Shown here in pieces: positions 1 through 8,034 of a DNA stretch of 42,209 nucleotides. The notes under the pieces were generated by a model that worked only from the letters and a program-made list of their open reading frames with translations, was not told the origin of the DNA and made no database searches. The stretch comes from Deltaproteobacteria bacterium. GTDB taxonomy: Bacteria > Desulfobacterota > Binatia > UBA12015. Position numbers and translations under genes: made by a program. Location of the stretch: positions 1 through 42,209 of the forward strand of contig VGTK01000030.1 of assembly GCA_016874715.1 (NCBI GenBank), read 5' to 3'. Numbering within the stretch: position 1 is the stretch's first letter; the number at the start of each line of letters is the position of its first letter.

Positions 1-81
1 CGGTGCGGGCCGGCGCACCGCGCAGGCGGCCGCGACCGACAGCGCGAGAGCCGCGAGGCAGCGGCGCCCCGCGCCCGTCAC
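1..81 (-). CDS. Partial lipoprotein, N-terminus only (possibly DUF3261-type)
   Basis: A GTG at 81-79 overlaps the TGA of the upstream LolA-like gene (80-78), the GTGA coupling seen throughout this locus. The 27 codons before the window edge read as a signal peptide: TGAGRRCLAALALSVAAAC, with two arginines, a hydrophobic stretch and a Cys preceded by AAA. This suits a lipoprotein signal, although Leu is more usual at -3. In the plus-strand export set, LolA is followed by MMPL and then a DUF3261 lipoprotein, so a DUF3261-like lipoprotein is a reasonable guess. Too little is present to assign a family. It could equally be an unrelated secreted protein. Confidence 0.45.
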   Translation of the reverse strand, partial: MTGAGRRCLAALALSVAAACAVRRPAP

Positions 82-923
82 GGGCCCGCGCCTTCCGGGG
101 CGGCGCGCTCGACGTTCGCGTCGCGCTCGAGCTTCCCCGCTCGCTCCACCTCCGCGTCGCGCTCCAGCTTCCCCGCGCGCTCCACCTCCGCGTCGCGCTC
201 GAGCTTCCCCGCTCGCTCCACCTCCGCGTCGCGCTCCAGCTTCCCCGCGCGCTCCACCTTTGCGTCGAGCAGCTCGATCTCCGTGCGATCGCCGCCGTTC
301 TCGGCGATCGTCACCCGGCGCGGCCCGCCGCTCGCCGGGTCGAGCTCGATGACGATCGTGCGGATCACCCGCGCTACCGAGGGATCGCGGGGCGTCAGGA
401 CGAAGCTCCACGGACCAGCCGTCCCGGGCGCGAGCGCGAAGCGCTGCCCGTCGGCGTAGGCCGGCGCCCCGGTGAAGATGCCGCCGAGGTCACGGAACAG
501 GCCGACGGCCGGCCCCGCGTCGACCTCCGCGACCGCCCCGGGCGGTCCGGCGCGCAGCTCGCCGCCCGCGATCTCCACGATGAGGCGCTCCGGCGCCACC
601 ATCTCCCAGCGCACGCGGTCGGGTCGCTCGAACGCGAAGCGACCCGTCGAGACCAGCGGCTCGGCGAGCAGCGCCACGTGCTTCGTCTGCCGGAACCCGG
701 CGCGGATCCCGGAGATGCCGCGCTGCGCCTCGACCATGCGCGCGAGACACTGCTCCGGGCGGCCGCATCCGGGGGACGCGGCCCCCCCCGCGCCGGTGCG
801 CGGGTCCTCGGGTGCGACCGCGCCGGTCGGCGGCACGCCCGCCGCCAGAACGGCGAGCATCGCGAGGGCGGCGGCCGTGCCACGCCCCCGATCGCACGCC
901 AGAGCGATCCGCCGGCGGGTCAT
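78..923 (-). CDS. LolA-like outer-membrane lipoprotein carrier protein with repeat-expanded C-terminus
   Basis: The predicted periplasmic protein has about 281 residues. The N-terminus MTRRRIALAC, followed by a hydrophobic stretch ending near GVPPTGAVA, looks like a Sec signal. The body matches the LolA/COG2834 pattern: an early helix (CLARMVEAQRGISGIRAGFRQ), then alternating strands including GRFAFERPDRVRWEM. LolA-like proteins in aryl polyene loci are thought to shuttle the hydrophobic product or a lipoprotein across the periplasm. ATG 923 is chosen because GAAGGA lies at a suitable distance upstream; ATG 932 is the alternative, and TTG 959 would lack both. The last ~60 residues are unusual: four 12-residue copies of a charged VERAGKLERDAE-type unit, probably helical. 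The gene sits between ACP and a lipoprotein in a minus-strand operon. A second LolA-like gene lies at 33011-33769. Confidence 0.78.
   Translation of the reverse strand: MTRRRIALACDRGRGTAAALAMLAVLAAGVPPTGAVAPEDPRTGAGGAASPGCGRPEQCLARMVEAQRGISGIRAGFRQTKHVALLAEPLVSTGRFAFERPDRVRWEMVAPERLIVEIAGGELRAGPPGAVAEVDAGPAVGLFRDLGGIFTGAPAYADGQRFALAPGTAGPWSFVLTPRDPSVARVIRTIVIELDPASGGPRRVTIAENGGDRTEIELLDAKVERAGKLERDAEVERAGKLERDAEVERAGKLERDAEVERAGKLERDANVERAAPEGAGP
118..261. repeat. 4 x 36-bp in-frame tandem repeat with a 72-bp higher order
   Basis: Four adjacent 36-base units (118-153, 154-189, 190-225, 226-261) lie inside the C-terminal coding region of the LolA-like gene. Units 1 and 3 share ctcgagcttccccgctcgct, while units 2 and 4 share ctccagcttccccgcgcgct. 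The alternation suggests a 36-base unit was duplicated, diverged, and the 72-base pair was then duplicated again. Because 36 is divisible by 3, the frame is kept and the protein gains 12 residues per copy. Confidence 0.95.
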
Positions 924-975
924 CGAGGTCATCCTTCGCCGCCGCCGCCCGCGCCGCAAGGTGGCCGGCGTCCGC

Positions 976-1248
976 TCAGGAGAGATTCTGCCGGCGACGC
1001 TCGCCCTCGACGAATTCGGCGAGTGCGTCGATCGAGGCCAGCGCGTCCTTCGCGACCGTCTCGTCCGGGATCGCCACGCCGAAGTTCTCCTCGATCAGCA
1101 CCACGAACTCGAGCGCATCGATCGAGTCGAGGCCGAGGCCCGAGCCGAAGATGGGCTCGGCGTCGACGATCTCCTCGGGGGAGACCTCGAGCCGGAGGCC
1201 GCTGATGAGCAGCTCCTTGGCACGGTGGCGAATTTCCGCTCTGGTCAT
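976..1248 (-). CDS. Acyl carrier protein
   Basis: A 90-residue ACP. The phosphopantetheine site is GSGLGLDSIDALEF, with Ser42 as attachment point, in the usual four-helix context (EEIVDAEPIFG before, VVLIEENFGVAI after). ATG 1246-1248 gives a typical ACP length, whereas in-frame readthrough from further upstream runs against the ligase gene. It closely resembles the ACP at 39737-40012 (shared EEIVD, PIFG, GLGLDSID and LEF segments), so the two ACPs near opposite ends of the locus look like paralogues. It lies downstream of a ligase and a radical-SAM gene, so it may carry the acyl or aryl group loaded by that ligase; this is inferred from position. Confidence 0.95.
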   Translation of the reverse strand: MTRAEIRHRAKELLISGLRLEVSPEEIVDAEPIFGSGLGLDSIDALEFVVLIEENFGVAIPDETVAKDALASIDALAEFVEGERRRQNLS

Positions 1249-1283
1249 GAACGCTCGACCGGCCGGGAGCCGGGACCGTCGGT

Positions 1284-2729
1284 TTAATCGTTCGCGCAGC
1301 GGGCGTCCAATCTGCGGCGGTCGATCTTGCCACGCAGCGTCCGGGGCAGCTCCGCGACCAGCTCGATCGAGCGCGGCACCTTGTGGCGCGCGAGGCGCTG
1401 CTCGCAGGCGGCCGCGACCTCGGCGCGCGTGACGTGCGGCTCGGCCGCGACCACCGCACGCAGTGCGTCGGCGACCGCCGAGCGTGCCTCGCCGGTCACG
1501 ACGACGTCGAGCACGCCGGGCACCGCCCGGATCACGCGCTCGACCTCCGCCGGGTAGACCTTGCGCCCCCCGACGTTCACCACGTCGTGCACGCGCCCGA
1601 CGAGGTGGAGGCGGCCTTGCGCGTCGAGCCGCCCGAGGTCCGCGGTGCGAAAGCGCCCGCGACCGAGCACGTCCTCGCCTGCCTCGGCCAGCGACTCCGG
1701 CAGATACCGCCCCGCGGCGGACGCGCTGCGCACGTACACGCGGCCGACACCGTCCTCGTCGGTCTCTTCCAGCAAGAGGTGCACGCCGTCGAGCGCCGTA
1801 CCGACGCAGCCGTCGGGCAGCTCGGCAACGCCCTCGCGGTCGAAGGCGATGCCGCCGCACTCGGTCGCTCCGTAGAACGTCCGCGGGCGCACGCCGAACG
1901 CCGCCGCGAAGCGCTCCCGGGCACGCGCCGGCAGCGGCGCGCCCGCCGAGATCACGCGCCGGAGCACCGGCAGCGCACCGTCGCGCTGCGCTCGCGCGAG
2001 CACGTCGATCAGGAACGGGACCGTCGGCAGGACGGTCGCGCCGGCGTCGCGGGCCGCCGCGAGCAGGCGGCGCGGCGTCAGGTCGCGTGCCAGCACGGCG
2101 GCCATGCCGTCGCGCAGCAGCGTCAGCACGACGTTGTCGAACGCGTACGAGTGCGCGAGCGGGATCGTGACGAGATTGCGATCGGCGGGCTCGAGCTGCA
2201 TCGTCGACACGATCTGGCCAACGCCCGCGAGCAGTGCGTCCGCCTCGAGGACCACGGCACGCGGCTCGCCGGTGCTGCCCGACGTGACCTTGAGCAATGC
2301 CACGCCGGGCGGCATCGCGAGCTGGCCGCCGGCGTCCCGCGGGCCGACCCGGAGCACCAGGTCGTCGTCCGGGCCGGCGTGCAGCACCGACACGGCACCC
2401 GTCCTCCGGCACAGGTCGTCGAGCGCCGGTGCGGCGACGTCGTGGTCCACGGGCATCGGGACGAGGTCCCGCTGCCAGCACGCCAGGATGGCGGCGAAGA
2501 ACGCGGGCCCGTTGGGCACCTGCACCGCGAGGATCGTGCCCGGCGGGAAGCCATCGACGAGACGACCCGTGCCGTCGGCCGCGCGCGCGAGGTCGTCCCT
2601 GGTCAGCGCGCGTTTCCGATCGGTGTCGAGGATCGCGAGCGCTCGCGGATCGGCGCGGCGCACGTCGGAGAACGCGGCAGCGAGCGACCTGGCCGGAGTC
2701 GGCCCGGGCGGGATCGGTGTTTGCGGCAC
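1284..2729 (-). CDS. AMP-forming acyl/aryl ligase (acyl-ACP synthetase-like)
   Basis: A 481-residue member of the ANL adenylation superfamily. The P-loop-like motif KVTSGSTGEPRAV is at about 147-159, followed by the YGATECGG motif, RTADLGRLDAQGRLHLVGR at the hinge, and LRGKIDRRRL with the predicted catalytic Lys near the C-terminus. Such enzymes activate a carboxylic acid as acyl-AMP and transfer it to CoA or an ACP. With an ACP gene directly downstream (36-base gap), direct loading of that ACP, as in aryl polyene acyl-ACP synthetases, is likely but inferred. The start is GTG 2729. Two other ligases in the window (11711-13189 and 23901-25343) are clearly diverged from it. Substrate cannot be read from the sequence. 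Confidence 0.9.
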   Translation of the reverse strand: MPQTPIPPGPTPARSLAAAFSDVRRADPRALAILDTDRKRALTRDDLARAADGTGRLVDGFPPGTILAVQVPNGPAFFAAILACWQRDLVPMPVDHDVAAPALDDLCRRTGAVSVLHAGPDDDLVLRVGPRDAGGQLAMPPGVALLKVTSGSTGEPRAVVLEADALLAGVGQIVSTMQLEPADRNLVTIPLAHSYAFDNVVLTLLRDGMAAVLARDLTPRRLLAAARDAGATVLPTVPFLIDVLARAQRDGALPVLRRVISAGAPLPARARERFAAAFGVRPRTFYGATECGGIAFDREGVAELPDGCVGTALDGVHLLLEETDEDGVGRVYVRSASAAGRYLPESLAEAGEDVLGRGRFRTADLGRLDAQGRLHLVGRVHDVVNVGGRKVYPAEVERVIRAVPGVLDVVVTGEARSAVADALRAVVAAEPHVTRAEVAAACEQRLARHKVPRSIELVAELPRTLRGKIDRRRLDARCAND

Positions 2730-2817
2730 GGGACTGCGGGATCCCTACTCGACGCCGCAGCGGAAGGGAACGGCGGCGGCGCTGCGCCCCCGCGAGGTAC
2801 GCGGCACCAGGATTCGA

Positions 2818-4224
2818 TCAGCTGCCGGGTGGATCGGCCCGCCGCAGATCGGCGCGGGGTCGGGGACGACCGCGGCGCCGCTCGCGCTCCCGTCCCGGAA
2901 TGATCAGCTCCCAGAGGAAGCCGGAGTGCCCCTTCTTGTAGAGGAACTGCAAGTCCCGATCGAGCGCGTGCGGCGGGAAGACACAGTGCCGGAGGTCGCC
3001 GAATCCTTCGCTCAGCGTCTCGTACAGCCAGTCGACGTCGAGGCCGGGGGCGACGTAGTAGATCGGGTCGAGCGACTGATAGTCGCGCGCGTAGAGCCCG
3101 TGCTGGTCCGCGACCTTCGCGAGCGGAGTCCCCGGAAAGATCCTCAGCCCCATCGCGATGAACGACACCGTGTTCTCGAGGCGGCGGATGTTGTCGATGC
3201 CCTCGCGAACCGTCTCCTCGGTCTCGCCGGGTCCGCCGAACATGAAGAAGTGGGCTGCGTGCACTCCGTGGCGATGGAGCAGCGCGTTGTTCTCGACGAT
3301 GTCGCGATAACGGTACTTCTTCGCCAGGCGCTTCAACGTGATGTCGGTTGCGGCATCCGCGCCGACCTCGGCGTGCGCGAGGCCGGTCTCGGCCATCAGT
3401 GCGACGCTCGCGTCGTCGAGCCCTTCGGGCTTGAAGAACCCGGTCCAGGGGACGGACAGGCCCCGGCGCTTCATCGCCTTCGGGACCTCCAGGAACTCTC
3501 CCTGGCCGTCGTTGAAGACGGAATCGACGAAGAAGATATGCTTGACGTCGTGACGCTCGAGCAGCATCTCGACCGTGTCGACGACGAGATCGGCGTTCCG
3601 CGCGCGAATCGTCTTCCCCTCGAGCACGGGATAGTTGCAGTAGACGCACTTGAACGTGCAGCCGCGCTTGGTCTGCACGTTCGCGATGCGGCCCTGCTGC
3701 AGGTAGTAGTCCATCAGGATCGGATCGTAGAGGGGGGCTGCGAACTGCGCCCCATCGAGCATTCGCGGGACGCGAAGAATGGACGCCGCCGGGAAGACTC
3801 CCCGCTCCGCGTTGCGGACGAAGTCGACGATGAGCGCCTCGCCCTCTCCGACGATGGCGTAGTCGGCGCGGACGACGTCCATGATCGCCTCGGGCATGAT
3901 CGACACCGCCGACCCGCCGATCACGACCTTGACGTCGGTGAGCTCGCGGATCTGCGCGACGATCTGCGCCGCGGTCTCGATGTACCGCTTCTCGTTCAGC
4001 ATGTTCACGCTGTCGATGTTGCGGATCGAGATCCCGATCAGCTCCGGCGCCTGCTCACGAACGACCTCCGCGACCGAGTCCAGCGACATCCCTGCCTGGA
4101 GGAAGTCGTACTGGTGGACGTCGTGTCCGGCGCGCACGAGGGCACCGGCGATCACGCTCATGCCGAGGGGATAGACGGCGTACGGCTCGGAGGACACGTT
4201 CGCCGACATCATCAGGATCTTCAT
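2818..4224 (-). CDS. B12-binding-type radical SAM enzyme
   Basis: 468 residues. The N-terminal ~130 residues form a Rossmann-like cobalamin-binding-type domain (MKILMMSANVSSEPYAVYPL, later VVIGGSAVSIMPEAI). The radical-SAM core begins at CTFKCVYC, with Cys189, Cys193 and Cys196 for the 4Fe-4S cluster. HFFMFGGPGETEETV further on is typical of the HemN/BchE-like fold. The family carries out methylations, ring formations and other radical chemistry on unactivated carbons. Radical-SAM genes with B12-type domains occur in proposed ladderane and other unusual-lipid loci. ATG 4224 starts just before the conserved N-terminal strand; codons upstream read as low-complexity Arg/Ser. It lies between an LpxL-like acyltransferase and a ligase. 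Substrate unknown. Confidence 0.9.
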   Translation of the reverse strand: MKILMMSANVSSEPYAVYPLGMSVIAGALVRAGHDVHQYDFLQAGMSLDSVAEVVREQAPELIGISIRNIDSVNMLNEKRYIETAAQIVAQIRELTDVKVVIGGSAVSIMPEAIMDVVRADYAIVGEGEALIVDFVRNAERGVFPAASILRVPRMLDGAQFAAPLYDPILMDYYLQQGRIANVQTKRGCTFKCVYCNYPVLEGKTIRARNADLVVDTVEMLLERHDVKHIFFVDSVFNDGQGEFLEVPKAMKRRGLSVPWTGFFKPEGLDDASVALMAETGLAHAEVGADAATDITLKRLAKKYRYRDIVENNALLHRHGVHAAHFFMFGGPGETEETVREGIDNIRRLENTVSFIAMGLRIFPGTPLAKVADQHGLYARDYQSLDPIYYVAPGLDVDWLYETLSEGFGDLRHCVFPPHALDRDLQFLYKKGHSGFLWELIIPGRERERRRGRPRPRADLRRADPPGS

Positions 4225-4348
4225 CGGGACCTCGATCGATGCGCGGAAACCCCCAGCGCGCGCCCTGCACCGCGTCCGAACATCGTGTCCGAGTCGCTTC
4301 CGAGGATCGCTTCCGCGGTTCCGGGGGTGGACGATCGGGCCCCGGAAA

Positions 4349-5413
4349 TCAAGCGCTTTCCGTCCGCGCCTCGCGCGGCGGTCCGGCAGACGGACGTGCG
4401 CCGGTCGAGCGAGGCTCGCGAGGAGGCGTGGCTCCGGTGCCCGTCGGCTCGAGGTCCGGCGGCCCGGCCCAGAAGTCGAAGAAGTTGAACCACTGCAGCG
4501 GGGCCCGCTCGCACAGGCGCGCGAGCCAGTCGGCGTAGCGCTGGCAGGCCCGGCGCAGCTCCGCGGCAGAGCCACGCGGCAGGACGAGCCTCTCCGCCAG
4601 GGGCTCGACGACGACGACGTATCGTCGCGGTGCGACACGGAGCCCCGCCATCAGCACCACCGGGCAACCGAGCACCGCGGCGAGCCGCATGGGGCTTTCC
4701 GGAAGGTAGGCGGTGTGGCCGAGGAACGTCACCGGCACCCGCCCTCCCCGCTCCAGAGGGTGCATGCGGTCGGCGAGGATCGCCACGACCTCACCGCGGG
4801 CGATGCATTGCTTGACCTCGAGGACGTGCTCGAACGATCCCGCACGCACCGGAATCACACCCATCTCCGACGGGGTTCCCGAGATCTCGCCGAGCCGGCG
4901 GAAGATCTCGCCGATCCGTGCCGCATGGGCGGTGTGCATGAGAATCTTGACGGCGCGGGGTGACGACTTTCGCGCCAGGAGTCGCATCGCGTCGAAGCTC
5001 CCGACGTGGGCCCCGAGGATCAACCCACCGCGGCCGTCGCGGATGAGGTTCTCGAGATTCTCCCAGCCCTCGACCTCGACGGAGAAGCCGTCCCCGCGCC
5101 CGAGCCAGATTCCCATGCGCTCCATGACCGTCCGGCCGAATTCCAGGTAGTGCCGGAAGGAGTCGGACAGCCGTGGCGCTCGCCCCAGCCGCCAGGCGCC
5201 GCCCGGCGTCGCGAACAGTCGCTCGAGATAGGCGCGCGAGGCGCGACGACCGGCGCCGTCGGTGAGGAAGAAGTACGCGACGATCGGATCGACGAGTGGC
5301 GCGGCGAGGTGGTGACCGACGATGCGGTACAGCCACGCGACCAGGTGCATCGCCCAGAGCGACCCGCGCTCGCGACGTCGATGCCAATCTTCCCCTGGAG
5401 CGGCGTGCGTCAT
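4349..5413 (-). CDS. LpxL/HtrB-family membrane acyltransferase
   Basis: A 354-residue protein of the lipid A acyltransferase-like family. The acyltransferase signature is GAHVGSFDAMRLLA, where His and Asp fit the HX4D motif. It is followed by ILADRMHPLERGGRVPVTFLG and PESPMRLAAVLGCPVVLMAG, as in LpxL homologues. Such genes are regular members of aryl polyene and xanthomonadin clusters, where the acyltransferase is thought to attach the finished chain to a lipid or glycan anchor at the inner membrane. The C-terminal ~35 residues after FFDFWAGPPDLEP are Pro/Arg-rich and probably disordered. Start ATG 5413. It heads the minus-strand operon and diverges from the P450 gene across a 235-base gap. 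Confidence 0.9.
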   Translation of the reverse strand: MTHAAPGEDWHRRRERGSLWAMHLVAWLYRIVGHHLAAPLVDPIVAYFFLTDGAGRRASRAYLERLFATPGGAWRLGRAPRLSDSFRHYLEFGRTVMERMGIWLGRGDGFSVEVEGWENLENLIRDGRGGLILGAHVGSFDAMRLLARKSSPRAVKILMHTAHAARIGEIFRRLGEISGTPSEMGVIPVRAGSFEHVLEVKQCIARGEVVAILADRMHPLERGGRVPVTFLGHTAYLPESPMRLAAVLGCPVVLMAGLRVAPRRYVVVVEPLAERLVLPRGSAAELRRACQRYADWLARLCERAPLQWFNFFDFWAGPPDLEPTGTGATPPREPRSTGARPSAGPPREARTESA

Positions 5414-5648
5414 GTCGACCGGCAGGGTGCGCTACCTGCTCGGGTTTCTGGATTCAAGCCCGTGCGCAGGGTGAGCCCTGCCGCCAGGAGACCGCCTTGC
5501 GCCCGTCGGATGTTCGACGATAAACGCAGCGCATGCAAAGGCCCCGGGTCAGCAGCTGGCGCCGCTTCCGGAGCGCAGCCCCGTCTCGCGCGCCAAGGCA
5601 GCGCGCCGCGCGGCTCGAGCGCTGCGCGCCAGCTCGTCACCGGCCGGC
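5414..5648. promoter_or_regulatory. Divergent intergenic region between acyltransferase and P450 operons
   Basis: This 235-base gap must hold the promoters of both outward-facing operons. A weak sigma70-like candidate toward the P450 is ttgcgc (5497-5502), 16 bases, gataaa (5519-5524). A 9-base inverted repeat, agctggcgc at 5554-5562 and gcgccagct at 5626-5634, could form a long stem in the P450 leader. No convincing minus-strand promoter was identified. Confidence 0.3.
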
Positions 5649-6908
5649 ATGAGCACGGTCGACCCGCGGCGCTTCGTCGAGCCGAGCGCCTACAAGGAGC
5701 TCGGCTACCCGCACGGGGAGTGGGCCCGACTCCGTCGTCAAGCACCGGTCGCGCACTTCACGGTCGACGGCTGGCCCTCCTTCTGGGCCGTGACCAGACA
5801 CAGCGACGTGGTCGCGCTCTCCTGCCAGCCGACGCTGTTCGTCAACGCGCCGGGGATCGCGCTCGAGCGAACGACACGCGAGTCGGCGCACCAGATGCGG
5901 AGCATCATCAACATGGACCCGCCGGAGCACGGCGCGTACAGGCGGGTCGCGGCTCCCTGGTTCACGACGGCCGCGCTCGCTCGGCTCGAGTCCGTGGTGA
6001 CCGGGACTGCGCGACGGCTCATCGACGCGCTCGGCGACGAGGGCGAGTGCGATTTCGTCGAGAGCGTCGCCACACGCTACCCGCTGCACGTCGTGGCGAC
6101 GCTCCTCGGCGTTCCCGAGTGCGACGAGCCCTTCCTGATGGAGGTCACGCGCGAGATCTTCGAGCGCGAGGACATCGCACAGGCCGAGGCCGACCACGCG
6201 GGTCGCAACCGGGAGACGTTCTTCGAGTTCTACTCCTACTTCTCGCGCTTGATCGAGGATCGCCGTGCGAAGCCGCGCGACGATCTCGCGACGGCTTTCG
6301 CGACCGCGAAGATCGACGGGTGCCCGATGGGGCGCATGGAGACCCTGTCGTACGGCCTCGTCACCGTGACCGCCGGTCACGAGACGACGCGGGGCTCGGT
6401 TGCCGGCGGCCTCCTCGCGCTGATCGAGCGACCCGACGCCTTGCGGCGCTGGGCGACCGATCCCGCGCTCACGGCCACCGCGGCCGACGAGATCCTGCGC
6501 TTCGTCTCTCCGGTCGTGTACATGATGCGGACGGCGACGCAGGATCATCCTCTGCGTAACCGAACGATCCGTGCCGGAGATCGCGTCCTGCTGTTCCACG
6601 CGTCGGCGAACCGGGACGAGGAGGTCTTCGCGAATCCGGACGAGCTCGACCTCGCACGGACGCCCAATCCGCACGTGGCACTCGGGGTCGGCGAGCACGC
6701 CTGTCTCGGCGGCCGGCTCGCACGGCGGATGACCGGTGCGGTTCTCGAAGAGTTCGTCCGGCGGGTCGACCGCGTCGAGCTCGCCGGTCGTCCACAGCGC
6801 GTCGCCGCCAACATGATCCCGAGCCTCGCGAGCCTGCCGATCCGGTACCGGATGCGACCACGAGCGGAATCGCGCCCCGCCGCGCGGGGCGCGGGCGACA
6901 GGTGTTGA
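5649..6908 (+). CDS. Cytochrome P450 monooxygenase
   Basis: 419 residues, the normal size for a soluble bacterial class I P450. The I-helix oxygen-activation motif is AGHETT (about 242-247), the K-helix EXXR is EILR (281-284), and the heme loop LGVGEHACLGG carries the thiolate Cys352. The canonical Phe at the start of the heme loop is replaced by Leu. MDPPEHGAYRR early in the protein is also typical. It would hydroxylate, epoxidise or couple a substrate, probably a carrier-bound or free chain made by the adjacent KS/ACP genes. No ferredoxin or reductase gene is in the window, so electron partners must be encoded elsewhere. ATG 5649 is the first Met before the conserved N-terminus. Its TGA overlaps the ATG of the next gene (TGATG). 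Confidence 0.96.
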   Translation: MSTVDPRRFVEPSAYKELGYPHGEWARLRRQAPVAHFTVDGWPSFWAVTRHSDVVALSCQPTLFVNAPGIALERTTRESAHQMRSIINMDPPEHGAYRRVAAPWFTTAALARLESVVTGTARRLIDALGDEGECDFVESVATRYPLHVVATLLGVPECDEPFLMEVTREIFEREDIAQAEADHAGRNRETFFEFYSYFSRLIEDRRAKPRDDLATAFATAKIDGCPMGRMETLSYGLVTVTAGHETTRGSVAGGLLALIERPDALRRWATDPALTATAADEILRFVSPVVYMMRTATQDHPLRNRTIRAGDRVLLFHASANRDEEVFANPDELDLARTPNPHVALGVGEHACLGGRLARRMTGAVLEEFVRRVDRVELAGRPQRVAANMIPSLASLPIRYRMRPRAESRPAARGAGDRC

Positions 6909-7648
6909 TGGTCGACCCGCAGGCGGAACGTGACGCGCTGAGCTCGGTCTGGTGGGTGGTGCCGGTCCACAACGACGGCACGACCGTGCGCGCGGTCGTG
7001 CGCGAGTGCAGGCAGCTGCTCGATCACGTCGTGGTCGTCGACGACGGCAGCACGGACGTCGACCTGCGCGCCGTCCTGGCGGACGTCGACGTCACCGTGC
7101 TGTCGCACGATCGCAATCGCGGCAAGGGGCAGGCGATCCGCACCGGGATCGAGTACGTGAAGTCCCGGGGCGGCCGCATCGCACTGACCATCGACGCGGA
7201 CGGTCAGCACTTCCCGCGCGACCTGGAGTCGTTCCTCCCCGATCTGCGGAGCTCCGCGCCGGCCCTGATCGTCGGCGCCCGGCGCTTCGAGGAAACGCAG
7301 GCTCCCCGGTCGAGTCGTTTCGGGCGGCGGTTCGGCAACTTCTGGCTGTGGGTCGAGTCGGGCGTCTGGCTCGACGACTGCCAGAGCGGATTTCGCGCCT
7401 ATCCCGTGGAGCAGATCTCGCGGATCCGGTGCATGGGCTCGCGCTTCGACTTCGAGGCCGAGATCCTCGCCCGGGCGGTCTGGGCCGGCCTGCCGCTGCG
7501 CAGCGTCCCGATCGCGGTGCACTACCCGCCGCCGCACCTCCGCGTGTCCCGCTTCCGGCCGTTCGTCGACAACCTCCGGTTGACCCGCGTCCATACCCGG
7601 CTCGTGCTGCGCCGACTCCTCCCGATCCCACACCGTCGGCTGGTCTGA
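6908..7648 (+). CDS. Family 2 glycosyltransferase (dolichol-phosphate-mannose-synthase-like)
   Basis: 246 residues. The GT-A nucleotide-sugar motifs are present: VVPVHNDGTTV, VVVVDDGSTD, HDRNRGKGQAIRTGI and the metal-binding TIDADGQH. DDCQSGFRAYP and the later FDFEAEILARA match the acceptor-side motifs of this GT2 branch. There are no transmembrane segments, so a cytoplasmic or peripheral enzyme is expected. Glycosyltransferases of this type recur in aryl polyene loci, where they are believed to glycosylate the product or its lipid anchor. ATG 6908 overlaps the P450 stop; GTG 6902 is also possible. Sugar donor and acceptor are not predictable. Confidence 0.93.
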   Translation: MVDPQAERDALSSVWWVVPVHNDGTTVRAVVRECRQLLDHVVVVDDGSTDVDLRAVLADVDVTVLSHDRNRGKGQAIRTGIEYVKSRGGRIALTIDADGQHFPRDLESFLPDLRSSAPALIVGARRFEETQAPRSSRFGRRFGNFWLWVESGVWLDDCQSGFRAYPVEQISRIRCMGSRFDFEAEILARAVWAGLPLRSVPIAVHYPPPHLRVSRFRPFVDNLRLTRVHTRLVLRRLLPIPHRRLV

Positions 7649-7717
7649 GAGGCTCGTCATCCCCAGGACGATCGGCTAAAGCCTGCGGCGCGATCCCCGA
7701 AGCTGAGGTTCCCGGCA

Positions 7718-7996
7718 ATGCAGAAGTCCAGGTCACTCGAAGAGATTCGACGGGAGATGAAGCACCTTCTCGTCGAGAGCCTCGCACTCGAGAACGTCGT
7801 CCCCGACGAGATCGGTGACGCGGAGATCCTCTTCGGCGAGGGGCTCGGCCTCGATTCGCTCGACGCAGTCGAGATCGTCGTTCTCGTTCAGCGCAACTAC
7901 GGCCTCGAGATCGTGGACGAGGAGGAGGCGCGCGAGATCTTCCAGTCGCTCGACACGCTCGTCCACTGGATCCACGACGGCCTCCAGGCGAGCTGA
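7718..7996 (+). CDS. Acyl carrier protein
   Basis: A 92-residue ACP with site GEGLGLDSLDAVEIVVL, Ser47 being the predicted phosphopantetheine attachment residue. A purine-rich gagg at 7704-7707 is a plausible ribosome site for ATG 7718. It lies directly before a KS and a KS-like partner, the gene order of a minimal type II synthase, so it is probably the carrier for the 5.6-13.2 kb module. It is related to the ACPs at 976-1248 and 39737-40012 but has a longer, more basic N-terminal helix. Confidence 0.95.
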   Translation: MQKSRSLEEIRREMKHLLVESLALENVVPDEIGDAEILFGEGLGLDSLDAVEIVVLVQRNYGLEIVDEEEAREIFQSLDTLVHWIHDGLQAS

Positions 7997-8010
7997 TCCC
8001 GGTCGGAATC

Positions 8011-8032
8011 GAACGACGCGGGAACGACGCGA
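8011..8032. repeat. 2 x 11-bp tandem repeat in an ACP-KS spacer
   Basis: gaacgacgcgg (8011-8021) is followed at once by gaacgacgcga (8022-8032), just upstream of the KS start codon at 8035. It lies in the untranslated spacer, so it alters the distance between the ACP stop and the KS start. Short enough to be chance, but it fits the pattern of junction duplications in this locus. Confidence 0.6.
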
Positions 8033-8034
8033 GG

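Noticed and set aside
2104..4488. Long open frame on the plus strand (about 790 codons)
   Set aside because: It is antisense to a clear ligase and a clear radical-SAM gene. The open frame is a by-product of high GC; the translation shows no motif.
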